Notes: generated by a model from the letters alone, not told the origin. A stretch of DNA of 64,000 nucleotides from Thamnaconus septentrionalis (GCA_009823395.1 CM020518.1:16788501-16852500); one strand, 5' to 3'. Numbered from the stretch's first letter, positions 26,801 through 43,736 are shown. Made by a program: numbers and translations.

Positions 26801-29800
26801 GCCACTTCAGCAAAAGTGCTTGTGTTGTTTCAAGAGAGGTGGGAGTGTTTCAATATGACGCCAAAGTCATCCCACACAATGATGACCCCGTAGGAATGTT
26901 GTGGCAAAAGTCCAACACCTAAAGGCTCATACACACTGAACGCGTCAAGCGCAGGGGGGCGTCAGCGCAGCCATTCATTGTGTATGTGCGACGTCGGCGC
27001 AAGAGCGCAACGCCGCGCAGAGAGCAGAGCGTCGCGCAAGGGTGGCGTTTGACGCCTTGACGCCTTGACGCTCGATTTAAAAATGTTTTAAATCGAGCGT
27101 CAACGCGCTGTGACGACATCTTGGCGCGGCCAATAGGAGAGCAGTCGGCTCCGAAAAAAGTGGCCAGACGCAGAGCGCCAGTAGCGAGAGAGCAGGAGTG
27201 AGAAAAGTGGAGGAAAAACTTGTCTCTCGCAGTGTCCCGAGTGTAAAATCTGAAATGACGCCGAGCTCTGGGACTCAAGACTAGCTTAAAAAATATGCAT
27301 CTGGTTGGCGACTCTGCTCGGTTTCGGCGCTCTGACGTTCTTGTTAGCTCCGGTGCTCGTACTAGCTGCTACGTGTTTTTGCATTGAGGTGGCACCGGAG
27401 TAACTGCGGTGGAACGAAAACTCGTTGTGCCACAGTTTGCACACAACAACGCTCTCGTCCTCCCGCTTGCTACTCAGTGCGTTGCTATCCATTTTGCCGG
27501 AAACTCTACTCGTGCAATGTACGTTCCGTGTTGTCTTGAGTATAAGATAAAATGCGAATCATCGCGATAATGTCCCGACCCTAATATATATGAAAAAAAC
27601 AACAACCTTATGTTCATAAATTGTCAGACACAGTTCGATGTAGAGAAGTTTTAACACACATGTAAACACTGGTGCCGTGCTCTGCATCTGGGCACTTTAT
27701 TTTCCCCCAGAACCGGCTGCTCTCCTATTGGCCGCGCCAAAGTGTCGTCACAGGGCGTTGACGCCAGGTCTGTGCCTGCTTGCGCCTACTTGCGCCATAC
27801 CGCGCGTCAGACCGCGTCAAAAACGCGTTCAGTGTGTATGAGCCTTAAGCGTGTGAAATTTGTTCTCCGCATGGGCCCTATACCCTGTGTGAGTGGTGAT
27901 CTTACCCGCCAACTCCAACCCTTGATGCTGAGTTGCCTTAGTTGTCTTAGTGCATCACAGAACTAGATAAACACCCTCCTTTCACCTGTCGGAATCATGA
28001 TTTCAGATCATAACATGCAATTCCACAATTCCATCTGCAGTTACTTGATGAGGGAAAAGGTTCCTTGCCTTGGACATCATTAGCAGCGTGCCATATACTG
28101 CGCTGTCTAAACTCTTGCTTATTAAGCAGCGGCCACTGTTTACAGCTTTTCTCAGTTCCTTTTTTCTTCCTGTGTGGTTTTTCAGGGCAGCTTGAAGCCG
28201 TCACTCCTCAATGTGGTGGCCCCTCCGCCCCCACCGGATCCATTAAAAAAGGATGTCCAGTTGAGACCGCCGCTGCACCACAGGAGGTCACGTTGGCAAG
28301 AAAAGGCAACGCACTGTCACAGGCGACTGTACCCCGATTCCGCTGCCGTGCGAGGGTGGCTCCCTGCGCTCCTACCGCTTCCTTTTCTCAACCCGGGCGT
28401 TGACAAACAGAGGAATCGGCGTGCATGAGTCACGCCAAAAAATACATCCCCAAGCCAAATGCTTTGGCCGTTCTCTCCGTAAAGGGCTGAAATGTGACCT
28501 GTGCAGGTCACTGCAGAGAGACACACCCTGTCTCTGATGTCCAAACAAAGGTGTCTCCACGCAAGGATTGTTTTATTTAGCCTATGCAGAGTTAGCTAAA
28601 GGTAGCTCCACCACAGCAAACTCTGTGTCTAGCCTTTGGCTCGGGATTCTGTTTACTAACTGTACATCTGTCGATCTCATCCCATCGCAAATTCAATTTA
28701 TACACGACGGCTCTCAGTAGGAAAAGGTTAAACCTCGTCTGTGCCGCCGTGCCTTATCTCACAGCTATCAGGTTCTTTATCAAATTCAGCCTCCCTAATG
28801 TGATTCTTCCATGACTCGCAGGCCATCCCTCGTTTCCTGGAGAGTCCATCCCAGCCAGTCGATGTTTTTCCAATAATCACCTCAAAGGAAAGGCCCGGTG
28901 ATTTGCAGCAGTTGCCTACCCTTCAAAACTCCTGTGTGTTGAAAACAGGTGCACTAGTATGACAGGGAGGGTCACTGTTGAAGCACTACTTACTACGATG
29001 TCAACAGAGGCGCTTACAGCGATGGAAGCGATGACAGCGGCAGCAGCAGCAACAACAGAGGATCACCAAAGTAGAAGGGAGCAAACACAGCTGGGAGTGA
29101 CGGCAAAGTCCGAGAAGCAGGGAGGATGAATGACCGGTTTGTGATCTCATCATTTAGAGACACACACATCCAACTTTAATCTGCCAAGTGTCTGGGGCCC
29201 ATCAGCTTAATTTAGGATGAAAAGAGGCAGAACTTCAGCGCAGTGAAGTTTATATTACTGCTGTGTAATTTATCGGCCCACAACACAAAAGCTTCTGTTT
29301 TACTCAATTACCTGCAAAATGACTTCACTCCAGGTATTCTAAGATGATGGAGGCACTCATTGGCTTTCAGAATTTCTTTTTTTGTTGTTTTAAATCCTAA
29401 AACAAATAAATGGATCATCACAGTAGCTAACATACATGTGGCTGAAAAACACTGCAGACATCAGAGTTTAAAAAAGAAACAACTTATGGGCAATACAATG
29501 CATGAAAATATGAGGCTGGCTATTAAAATTCAATTTTGTCACAGCAAAACAGACAATTTGTTGGGGGTTTGGAGCTCCGGACTGACTTTCAAACAGAAAT
29601 CTGGCAGGTGCTTCTCTTTAGCAGGCAGTTAGCAGAGCCCTGCGGTATTTTAGCTCATCCATTGGGGGTCTGATGGGTCCATTTAAATCTTGCCAACTCT
29701 TCTATCTCTTCAATCAGGCTTGACTTCAGCTGCAATGCTTCTGCATGCAGTAATTAAAGTATTACCATTAAACGAATCATGCATTGGTTTTCTACACATG

Positions 29801-31027
29801 AGACTCCATGGCAATGAGTCCCCCGGCCGAGACGCGCACAAGCATCGCTGTTCTGATGAAATGTCAGTTAGTTATGGTATACAATAAATTAATAATATGC
29901 AACCGCTGCAATGAAACACACCGTGTAAATTGAGTGATGGAGTTACAGGTTGATGAAGCAGGAAATTATGTCAGATTAATTTGATGCCGATATAAGGTGG
30001 CTAACAAGAACATTAACAAGCTATCAGCTGGCTTTATGAAAGGAATGCACATTATCCTGCTCCTTGCAGAAGTGAAAATGTTAGCCTGTAGACAGGTCCC
30101 GCACGCTTCCATTCATCTTGTTCAAAAGGCAAAGACTGGCATCTATATTTATAGCTTGTCCCGTGAAAAAGCCACCCCATCACAAAACAAGTCTGGAAAA
30201 CTCAGCAGGTCCACCCACAATATGCAGACGCCAGTGCAGACAAAAGTTGTCGCCTGTGCAGGATGTACCACAGAGGCCACGTGTGAACGAGTGGAGGGGA
30301 AAAAATGATGCAGTTTTTAACACGGTTTCATCACTTGGGCGTCAAAATTGTTGTGAACTCAGCAGTATGACCAGAATGTGCAGAAAATTTCTCACATGAG
30401 AGATGAAACAAAAGGTCCGACAAGAGATCCGGGCCTGCCAGTCGTCTCCGGGAGAGGCCAAGTCACGAGTCCAGATGGAATCATGGGAGGTCATGAATAT
30501 TCTCTGAGCTTCCACTCTATTCTACAACACGAATTCACAGCAAAACAGCTTCCCATCCCCTCAGCTCAGCTCTTTCCTTATGTGTTGCAACAGCAAAAAG
30601 CCAAAAAGTCAACAAGTGAAGCGAATAGAACAGTTGATTGAATACATTCTGTCATTTTGTGAGCAATCTGGCCATTACGAAACAGAATCGGTGGGGATGA
30701 AACTCGGCTCCCTCAGGCTGCTGTTAGCTAGTTTTAGATCTATTTCCTTCGACATCAGCGGGCTCTTGCTTCATCCAACCCATACGCACGTGTAATTTCT
30801 TCCAGATGAACCCTACCGCTGGAGTCGTTCATTACATAACGACTCCCCTCATCATCGTCGAAGGCCCGTGTTAAGACACATGCAAATATTCTGCGTGCGG
30901 CGGTTGTAGCGTGTCCAGTGTGTTATCGGCCCCCGGGATCGGCCTCTCACTATCTCTGGCATGTCGAGCCGTCAGTGAATTTCAGTTTTTTTAGACTTTC
31001 AGGGATGGACAGGAGTTTTGTGCTTGC

Positions 31028-31091
<64 letters not shown>

Positions 31092-31254
31092 ATTTGGCAA
31101 ACTTGCTTAAGTTTGCTACATGAGCAGTAATCTGAATGAACACTCTGCAGTGATCAGCCAGTGTATATATACACTTATACTATAAGTGTATTTAATGTAT
31201 AAATAAAGAAGAAAAGATTTCTTTATCCTTAAGGCAAAGCAGGGTGATATATAC

Positions 31255-31332
<78 letters not shown>

Positions 31333-32018
31333 CATACGTAACAGTATGCAAATCTTGAAATAATCAGCAGTTTCTCTGAAAGCTGTCAGGGGGTCTTTTT
31401 CATCCAAAACTTCAATCCAACCCCTATCTAAATGTTTACTATCACCATGTGCCCCCTCCAAACAAACATCACCTCTGACAGGTTAGCTGGACGACTCACC
31501 GGCTGCTCGTCGCTGGTGTCCAGCGGTGCTGCAGCAGCCGGTGCGGCAGCTGTTCCCGCTTCGGCGCCCGGAGCCTCCGCCAGCCTGTCCAGACACGCCG
31601 AGCCGAGCGAGGAGCTCTTGTGGTGGTGGGACTGCACCAGCTGGGCCAGGGTGGGCTTATCGGGGCTGGCAGACTGCTGCTTCGGGGAGGACGGCGGCGG
31701 CGCCAGTTTCCCACCGGCAGCTTTGACGCAGAGTCGCGCCTCCTTGGCTTCCAGGTCCGCCTGGGAGAAGAGCAGGTCGGGCTGCGAGGAGGAGATGATC
31801 CGGTCCAGGACGACGTGCTCTTTCCGCCGCATCTTCTTGAACACCCAGCCGCCTCGCTCCTTCTTGTCCTCGGGCTCTCTGGAGCCCAGCTTGGGGCTGA
31901 GCAGCGGCTTGGCTCGGGCTTGGAGCTGTTTCCATATCGTGTTGTGGTGGTGCTGGGGCGAGCTGCCGTCCGAGCTCTCGTCCCCCCCGTCCCCACCGCC
32001 GCGGCCGCCGCGCTCCAT
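3536..32018 (-). CDS. mctp1: mctp1: multiple C2 and transmembrane domain-containing protein 1 (complete, 21 coding exons)
   Basis: Whole-gene entry; exons are listed separately. The spliced CDS is 2664 nt (887 residues); from memory the human protein is about 1000. The Ser/Pro/Ala-rich N-terminus carries SSSQPDLL and [13 protein letters not shown], which resemble MCTP1 rather than MCTP2. Three C2 domains follow at about residues 194-315, 360-475 and 515-630, each with SDPY/SDPF-type loops. A hydrophobic segment at about 700-731, an acidic stretch 747-758 and a second hydrophobic segment at about 803-829 form the C-terminal membrane module. The family places C2 domains on the cytosolic face of ER, endosomal or vesicle membranes with Ca2+ or lipid binding; that role is inferred. 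The only ATG opening exon 1 in frame is at 32018 (AGAATGG context). Every intron is GT-AG and phases match. Assignment to the mctp1a or mctp1b fish paralogue was not possible. Confidence 0.95.
3611..3632. repeat. (CA)11 microsatellite at the mctp1 last-exon acceptor
   Basis: Uninterrupted CA on the plus strand, read as TG in the mctp1 pre-mRNA, directly abutting the acceptor of exon 21. Confidence 0.97.
4188..4285 (-). CDS. mctp1: mctp1 coding exon 20
   Basis: [20 protein letters not shown] then [12 protein letters not shown], the strongly conserved cytosolic tail motif of MCTPs. Acceptor TCGCAG, donor GTG|GTGAGT. Confidence 0.95.
4317..4525 (+). mobile_element. hAT-like non-autonomous element, partial copy
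   Basis: Begins CAGACGTGGGCAAACTACGG, a TIR-like start, and shares its order of motifs (GGCCCGTTAAGCTT, GTCATGAAACAGC, GAGGTGGGTCACCAAAACAC) with the complete element at 55547-55901. The right terminus is missing. Lies in mctp1 intron 19. Confidence 0.6.
4583..4692 (-). CDS. mctp1: mctp1 coding exon 19
   Basis: Residues about 795-831: [20 protein letters not shown] then a leucine-rich stretch and [11 protein letters not shown], the second membrane segment. Acceptor TGCAG, donor G|GTGAGG. Confidence 0.95.
5372..5794. mobile_element. MITE copy 1 (Harbinger-like, tentative)
   Basis: A repeat of about 420 bp sharing its full length with 38260-38660. Ends are imperfect inverted repeats (AAGGCTAAGTGTGTA and, on the other strand, AAGGTCCAGTGTATA), flanked by TCA on both sides. 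No coding capacity. Sits in mctp1 intron 18. The superfamily is inferred from 3-bp flanks only. Confidence 0.6.
5896..6005 (-). CDS. mctp1: mctp1 coding exon 18
   Basis: [18 protein letters not shown] then [19 protein letters not shown], the helix before the second membrane segment. Acceptor GGCAG, donor AA|GTACGT, phase 2 out. Confidence 0.95.
6093..6146 (-). CDS. mctp1: mctp1 coding exon 17
   Basis: Residues 741-758, ending [10 protein letters not shown], the acidic loop between the two membrane segments. Acceptor CCGCAG, donor AAG|GTAGCG. At 54 nt between phase 0 introns it could be skipped without a frameshift. Confidence 0.93.
6222..6332 (-). CDS. mctp1: mctp1 coding exon 16
   Basis: Residues 704-740: [20 protein letters not shown] then LLVWNF, the first hydrophobic membrane segment; the WNFELYM motif is shared with MCTP1 and MCTP2. 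Acceptor CGCCAG, donor ATG|GTAAGG. Confidence 0.95.
6638..6757 (-). CDS. mctp1: mctp1 coding exon 15
   Basis: Residues 664-703: [20 protein letters not shown] then [16 protein letters not shown], just before the first membrane segment. Acceptor TTTCAG, donor TTG|GTATGA. Confidence 0.95.
6962..7036 (-). CDS. mctp1: mctp1 coding exon 14
   Basis: Residues 639-663: [20 protein letters not shown] then KVSKQ, the linker between C2C and the membrane module. Acceptor CTTCAG, donor CAG|GTGTGT. Confidence 0.94.
7088..7680. mobile_element. MITE with internal minisatellite-like repeats
   Basis: The ends are a perfect 15-bp inverted repeat, AAGAGGATTAGGGCC, which continues imperfectly inward. The interior is built of degenerate units related to GAAATTTCGTGAATAAAGT on the left half and to its reverse complement (ACTTTATTCTCGAAATTTC) on the right half. 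It lies in mctp1 intron 13. No clear target-site duplication was found, so the superfamily is unassigned. Confidence 0.65.
7921..8022 (-). CDS. mctp1: mctp1 coding exon 13
   Basis: Residues 605-638: [20 protein letters not shown] then [14 protein letters not shown], the end of C2C. Acceptor TGTCAG, donor ACT|GTGAGT. Confidence 0.95.
8158..8260 (-). CDS. mctp1: mctp1 coding exon 12
   Basis: [20 protein letters not shown] then [15 protein letters not shown], ending at residue 604. It carries the DEDRD acidic loop of C2C. Acceptor CTCACAG, donor CAT|GTAAGC. Confidence 0.95.
8685..8787 (-). CDS. mctp1: mctp1 coding exon 11
   Basis: [20 protein letters not shown] and [14 protein letters not shown], the C2C core with a conserved SDPF loop. 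Acceptor TCTAG, donor TT|GTGAGT, phase 2 out. Confidence 0.95.
8871..8964 (-). CDS. mctp1: mctp1 coding exon 10
   Basis: [19 protein letters not shown], then [12 protein letters not shown], the first strands of C2C. Acceptor CCCCAG, donor ACG|GTGAGC, phase 1 out. Confidence 0.94.
9073..9782. mobile_element. hAT-like non-autonomous element
   Basis: The left end CATAGGTGGCAAAAGCATTC and the right end, read on the other strand, CAGAGATGGGAAGTAACG resemble fish hAT termini; the interior is rich in AAGTAAAAGTAC-type units. Located in mctp1 intron 9. The flanks do not show an obvious 8-bp duplication. Confidence 0.55.
9904..10090 (-). CDS. mctp1: mctp1 coding exon 9
   Basis: Ends at residue 504. 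[18 protein letters not shown] and [20 protein letters not shown] close C2[10 protein letters not shown] begins the linker to C2C. Acceptor GCGCAG, donor TAC|GTGAGC. Confidence 0.94.
10122..10435. mobile_element. hAT-like remnant
   Basis: The right end read inward is TAGTGTTGGGTATCGGTATC and the left end resembles AGGAATGCACCGAT, both typical of fish hAT-like termini but of different families. The interior has repeated GAGTACT and ACCGATAC motifs. Boundaries are uncertain; it lies in mctp1 intron 8. Confidence 0.4.
10842..10972 (-). CDS. mctp1: mctp1 coding exon 8
   Basis: [19 protein letters not shown] and [13 protein letters not shown], the middle of C2B including an acidic calcium-loop region. 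Acceptor ACGCAG, donor CG|GTCAGT. Confidence 0.94.
11072..11239 (-). CDS. mctp1: mctp1 coding exon 7
   Basis: Residues 343-398. [20 protein letters not shown] and [20 protein letters not shown] open the second C2 domain. The acceptor is followed by CAG repeats, so the exact start could shift by 3 or 6 nt (NAGNAG-type site). Donor AAG|GTCTCG. Confidence 0.92.
11683..11758. repeat. (TA)n microsatellite
   Basis: About 75 bp of TA with a few interruptions in mctp1 intron 6. Confidence 0.97.
12171..12209 (-). CDS. mctp1: mctp1 coding exon 6 (39 nt)
   Basis: Residues 330-342: [13 protein letters not shown], matching the basic linker between C2A and C2B in MCTP1. Acceptor ATTCAG, donor AAG|GTAACT. 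A 13-codon exon flanked by phase 0 introns on both sides, so its skipping would keep the frame. Confidence 0.9.
13343..13915. mobile_element. hAT-like non-autonomous element with perfect 8-bp duplication
   Basis: It begins CAGTGTTG and ends CCAACACTG (inverted), and is bounded by CCTCAATG at 13335-13342 and at 13916-13923, a perfect 8-bp target-site duplication as expected for hAT insertion. The subterminal regions contain repeated TAATTACT/ATTACTTC words. Located in mctp1 intron 5. Confidence 0.85.
14108..14231 (-). CDS. mctp1: mctp1 coding exon 5
   Basis: Completes C2A ([20 protein letters not shown], then LTPKDS); ends at residue 329. Acceptor TTGCAG, donor ACG|GTACGA, phase 0 out. Confidence 0.94.
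14730..15095. repeat. Low-complexity region with a long imperfect hairpin
   Basis: The segment is built from a small vocabulary of words such as ATAGTA, CAATGC, GCTATGC, CTGTACT and AGCAAAGCACAGT. Arms at about 14881-14917 and 15016-15054 are imperfect reverse complements (shared core AGCAAAGCACAGT). In mctp1 intron 4. It is not a simple tandem repeat and I do not recognise its family. Confidence 0.6.
15227..15306 (-). CDS. mctp1: mctp1 coding exon 4
   Basis: Residues 262-287 plus two bases: [18 protein letters not shown], the second calcium-binding loop region of C2A. Acceptor CCACAG, donor AG|GTAAGA. Confidence 0.94.
15399..15541 (-). CDS. mctp1: mctp1 coding exon 3
   Basis: Ends at residue 261. 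C2A core: [16 protein letters not shown], then [13 protein letters not shown] and EPLYVK. Acceptor CTATAG after a long T run; donor AAG|GTGAGG, phase 0 out. Confidence 0.94.
15628..15748 (-). CDS. mctp1: mctp1 coding exon 2
   Basis: Residues 174-213 plus one base. Contains [17 protein letters not shown] and AVRDRGG, the start of the first C2 domain. Acceptor CTGACAG, donor GAG|GTGGGC, phase 0 in, phase 1 out. Confidence 0.93.
16617..16660. repeat. (CA)n microsatellite
   Basis: CA repeat with CGCA interruptions in mctp1 intron 1. Confidence 0.95.
17764..17821. repeat. (CA)29 microsatellite
   Basis: Uninterrupted CA dinucleotides, about 58 bp, in mctp1 intron 1. Confidence 0.97.
19962..20593. 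mobile_element. hAT-like non-autonomous element with internal inverted repeat
   Basis: The left end TAGTGTTGGGCAATTTTGG and the right end (other strand) TAGGGCTGTGCAATTAATCG are hAT-like termini. Flanks are CTGTGAAA at 19954-19961 and CTCTGAAA at 20594-20601, a 7-of-8 match. An additional inverted repeat of about 37 nt (about 20268-20304 against 20517-20553, essentially one mismatch) lies inside. No coding capacity. Confidence 0.75.
21656..21696. repeat. (AAG)n microsatellite
   Basis: About 41 bp of uninterrupted GAA trinucleotides in mctp1 intron 1. Confidence 0.97.
22290..22470. repeat. Dispersed repeat copy (ATTTAGCCCTCTGTTT ... GACATCACAAAGGG family)
   Basis: Shares ATTTAGCCCTCTGTTTGCAG at its left side and GTGACATCACAAAGGGA at its right side with related copies at about 40650-40905 (partly diverged) and 59690-59905. 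No coding capacity; class not assigned. Boundaries approximate. Confidence 0.5.
26288..26729. mobile_element. hAT-like MITE with perfect 8-bp duplication
   Basis: It begins AGGGGCTGCAACTAA and ends, read on the other strand, TAGGGCTGCAACGATTAA. The flanking octamer CTTGAAAC is at 26280-26287 and again at 26730-26737, a perfect duplication. 442 bp, non-coding, in mctp1 intron 1. Confidence 0.88.
26923..27845. mobile_element. PIF/Harbinger-like element with TAA duplication and nested hAT-like fragment
   Basis: The termini are a perfect 23-bp inverted repeat beginning AGGCTCATACACACTGAACG, flanked on both sides by TAA (26920-26922 and 27846-27848). A 3-bp TWA duplication is the PIF/Harbinger signature. 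Inverted similarity extends inward: about 27100-27150 matches the reverse complement of about 27710-27770 (GGCCAATAGGAGAGCAG). A central segment at about 27286-27583 looks foreign: its right edge reads TAGGGTCGGGACATTATCGC on the other strand, a hAT-like end. No intact transposase. Confidence 0.8.
27286..27492 (-). pseudogene. Degraded BED-zinc-finger-like fragment (hAT transposase N-terminus?)
   Basis: A 68-codon open frame contains [15 protein letters not shown] then ATSMQKHV. The spacing resembles the BED finger of hAT transposases (CxxC ... HxxxxH), but the second Cys appears to be Trp and nothing follows it. It is inside the Harbinger-like element, so a nested insertion remnant is the simplest reading. 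The homology is by pattern only. Confidence 0.4.
31032..31090. repeat. (GT)n microsatellite
   Basis: About 58 bp of GT dinucleotides in mctp1 intron 1. Confidence 0.97.
31256..31330. repeat. (AT)n microsatellite
   Basis: About 75 bp of nearly pure AT in mctp1 intron 1, 170 bp from the exon 1 donor. Confidence 0.97.
31500..32018 (-). CDS. mctp1: mctp1 coding exon 1
   Basis: Residues 1-173, starting [10 protein letters not shown]- and CpG-rich, low-complexity N-terminus with [12 protein letters not shown] and [14 protein letters not shown], resembling the MCTP1 N-terminal region. Donor G|GTGAGT, ending phase 0. The open frame continues upstream only through a non-ATG codon, so ATG at 32018 is chosen. 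The composition suggests a CpG-island promoter nearby. Confidence 0.92.
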
Positions 32019-34730
32019 TCTTGCCGCTCTGGAGCTCCGCTCCGGACGGACGGACGCCCCTGCTGTCACGGCTGCGACAAACTTACGCAACCCAGCCGCT
32101 GACCCCGTTCAGCTGCCGTACGTAGAGGGGAAAAACACTCGAAAGCGCGATGAAGAAGCGCCGTTAACATACTCCAGCAGCAGCGCTGTGAGTCTCTCTT
32201 GTCTTGCCTCCGTCCACACGGAAGCGTCCCCCCACAACAACAGCAGCAGCAGCAGCAGGGCCGGACTCAGCGCTGAGAGACTCAGGGCACGTCCCACGTC
32301 CCACCCCTACCTTGAACAGATGCCAAACCACAAAGCATTCACTCTCAAAAACTATTTTAAACACTCAAGGGCGAGCGAAGCCGTTGTGAAGGACTGACTG
32401 GTTGAGACATAAACACCAGAAACGTTTTCCTTGCATTTGCGTCTAGTATGCAGGATTTGGCAAGGTACCACTTCCCTAAAAAACAAAAAAATATGCTCCT
32501 AAAAAAAAGAAGAGTAAAACATGAGTACGAAATGGTCAGCATTTCTTTTTCTCTCTTTTTTTTTTTTTTTTACTATTCAGAGTAACTACCAGTCACTCTA
32601 AATAGAATAGATTTCGTCTGATTTTTATTGGTGTGGGTTACCCTAATTATGTCTCATGGCACATTTACTTGGCTTTTGATTTTACTTGGCTTTTGATTTG
32701 TTTACTCACTTAAAAGTTTATTTGAATAATTGTCTGAAATGTATAAGTAAGTGCTGAAATATATATGTAAATACAGCTCTTAGAGTAAATCTTTCTTTTT
32801 TATATAACAGTGAATTCTATTGAAAACTCCCTCAAGCTAAATAGGAGCATGTGGCACTCCAGGGAAACTGGGTCTATAAAATCCAAAACAACTGTGAAAC
32901 AGGAATTGAAAACTATAAACATTCATTGTTGTTTTACGATAGTCTTGCCATTAAATCTGAGAAACTGTCACCTCACATCATCGGGAGATTTTTAATAGAT
33001 CCAATGCGGTCAGAGACGCTTTAAAAATTGTTGTCGGCACATTTGTATGAAAGCAGACACTAGTAAGATAAAAGTGGATTTCATTTCATTTATTAAACCT
33101 TACAGTAAGTCATGACATAACACTGTTCCTGGAAAAAATATAAAAAGGAAATGCATTGTTCCTGTAAGGATAATTCATTGCAGGACAGCACTTGAACCTC
33201 ACTCAGACGGTTCCTTTGCAAAGGATGTGATCCTGGAGAGGGGGCCATATGTTCCAGCAGGCTTGACATGTTCACTGACAACACCACTGTAACACAACGG
33301 TAGGAAACACTGACATTGTTCTGCGCTGAACACTGAATTTATTTGTCGTTCTGCGCATTATTACTTCATCTTAACATGGCTTTACAATGAGAGTTGTGGA
33401 AGCTAACAGCAAACCTTGGCTCCAGCCTTCTTTAGGTCCAACAGATCTCAAAATAATATTTTCTTTTTACCTCACGAAAAAAATTATTGTGTGTGTGTGT
33501 GTGTAAAACAACAATTGCTTAAGAAAAGTGTTCCAAGGTATTTGAAACTCTTTCATATTTACAGCTTACTTTATTGTATGGTAACAAGAAATGGCTTCTT
33601 CCAATAAAACAAAGATTGTGGAGCTGTGCCTTCTTTGATCGGGTCTCACTTGTCAACGTTATTCTCGGCACTGAATCACTGGAAAGTCGAATTTCCCCTT
33701 TTAAAGGTTACTTCATTTATTGTTTTGTTGAGTCATTTGGTGACATTTGTCAAACTGGGTGACAAATGCTAGTTGCATGCTTCCAAGGCTCCTTATTCAG
33801 CTAAATAAAGAAAACACTTCCTCACTTTCTCAGTAGCAGTAAACACCTACAAACAAAGAAACTATTTTTCAGACAGGAGGAAAGTTTGGCACGCTTTCCT
33901 TCGGATCGTGTCTGCGTATGCATCACACTGCACGATCCTTATAAATGAGACAGAGGCAGGAAGGGGAACAACCAAAGCTTTACAATGACAGATTCAACTG
34001 CTTTATGATAGACCAAACACAAAGTCCCACACTTATTTTGATGAAGTTGAACAGACTGGAAGATAGAAGATTCTCCAAATGCTCAAAATCAAGATATTTC
34101 CCAATGGTAACATTCTGCAGTATAGCGTAATACGAAAGGAATACGTGTTTAATGGTCTGCCTGGCATCTTGCATGTTCATCGCATCTATCTGAGCACAAT
34201 TTGCTTGCGCTTTGTTTGGTTTTTGTTTTTGTTTTTTGCAACACTTATAGTTTGCATTGGAAATCACTACACACAGGGAATCCAAGCAGCACGCAATGTT
34301 TTCAAACCACCGGCCAAACCATTTACATCCTGGTGTCGCTTCGAACATCACATGGAAATAGCAGCGAGGATGTCGCTGCCTTTGTGTCACTCGCTGTTTC
34401 AAGTATAAAACTGAACGCTAACCTAACCGTGACCTACGAGTAGCAAAGTGCCGTCTACTGTCTATTGCCTAAATGCATCCGCTTGGCCAAAGACTGCATC
34501 CATAAAGTGTATGAAAAGTAATGGCAAACATAACCCTAACATTTACACGCACAGGGTCCAAACATGTTCCAGCATGCTGTGATTCATCATGTGCTCACCG
34601 GAGTTTTCTATAAACCAGGACATTGTCTAAAAGGTTCCCAAGTCACGCTGGGTGGAATAAATACCTAAAATAAAAAAAAACTCGACCGTGCGCCGTGTCG
34701 TGTGCCGTCTGGGCCGCGGGCTCAAAGAGC
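32019..34730. other. Spacer between mctp1 and septin5
   Basis: About 2.7 kb with no coding exon recognised. The left part should contain the mctp1 5' UTR and promoter (GC-rich to about 32300), the right part the septin5 3' UTR; the first minus-strand AATAAA after the septin5 stop that I noted is at 33716-33721, another at 33570-33575. The small open frames show no homology that I recognise. I did not see a GP1BB-like sequence, the neighbour of SEPT5 in human. Confidence 0.5.
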
Positions 34731-42807
<8,077 letters not shown>

Positions 42808-43162
42808 CCCTGGTACAGGTGGTGGTGGGGGTTTAAGGCAGGAGGAGGGGTCGCTTTTAGATGCAGGCTGAACGCTGCAGAAACACACTTCCGCCAGCGA
42901 GCCGCACGTGTCCGAGAATCAGTGTGTCTAACCGGAACTGGCCATCGTAGCTCTCAGTCCTCGGTGCCGTCCGTTTGCACTGGCGCCGATCTCGGCGCAC
43001 GCATCGCCTTGCCCACAATACTTATTATGTGGGGAGAAAAAAAAAAAGACGATCTGCAGTACAGTCACACCACCAGCGGGTGACAGTGTTGTTCCGAGTC
43101 AATACCGGTCACAGCGTGTTTGGCGTGATTTTGCTGAATCGTCTGTGATGCGGGTTTGACTC

Positions 43163-43219
<57 letters not shown>
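43163..43219. repeat. (TAGA)14 microsatellite
   Basis: About 57 bp of uninterrupted tetranucleotide repeat, about 360 bp upstream of the septin5 start codon. Confidence 0.97.
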
Positions 43220-43703
43220 GCATTAAAATCTAATCTAATTGAAAACACTGCTTACAGTGTAAGTGAGGTCCACAAAATAGAATTGTTTTATTTTTGTCTC
43301 ACTAAATTAAAAACTATTATGAATTATAGCTGCTCTATTTGAAACCGATTGTGAAATCAACAGACCATAAAACAGGTTGCTTTGAGTTGTTAAGAAAAGA
43401 GACTACCTCAGCATGACTTTCTGTAAAAACAAACCTTTTTTGCCCTGATGATATTCTCCTAAACTGACAATTCAGGGGATTCTATTTAACAACAGCTAAT
43501 TTATTTGACACATTCTTCACTACTACATCCCCCTTTTACTGTTTAAATGGTCCAAATAATATTGTTGTTTTTTTTTTTGGTTCATTTGTCTGTGTACCTT
43601 GCCATTAAAATGTCCTGAGTTGGAGAAGCTGATAAGGACAGTGAAAAGACATTTCCTTGTTACCCCCTGGGGTGAAGATTAAAGTCTATTTATTCAAACA
43701 ATA

Positions 43704-43704
<1 letters not shown>

Positions 43705-43734
<30 letters not shown>
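43705..43734. repeat. (CA)n microsatellite
   Basis: About 30 bp of CA. Confidence 0.95.

Positions 43735-43736
<2 letters not shown>

Larger units (their letters stand above)
15749..31499 (-). other. mctp1 intron 1 (15.75 kb)
   Basis: No coding exon was recognised in this large first intron. It holds two hAT-like elements with target-site duplications (19962-20593, 26288-26729), a Harbinger-like element (26923-27845), a dispersed-repeat copy (22290-22470), and CA, AAG, GT and AT microsatellites. Remaining stretches (roughly 15.8-16.6, 16.7-17.7, 17.8-19.9, 20.6-21.6, 21.7-22.3, 22.5-26.2 and 27.9-31.0 kb) show only short unconvincing frames. An enhancer or alternative first exon cannot be excluded. 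Confidence 0.7.

Noticed and set aside
28174..28428. Open frame with Pro-rich start after a pyrimidine-rich AG
   Set aside because: Considered as an alternative mctp1 exon, but no MCTP similarity and no consistent donor in phase.
31432..32397. 321-codon open frame on the plus strand
   Set aside because: Antisense to mctp1 exon 1; low complexity and caused by its high GC. No homology pattern.
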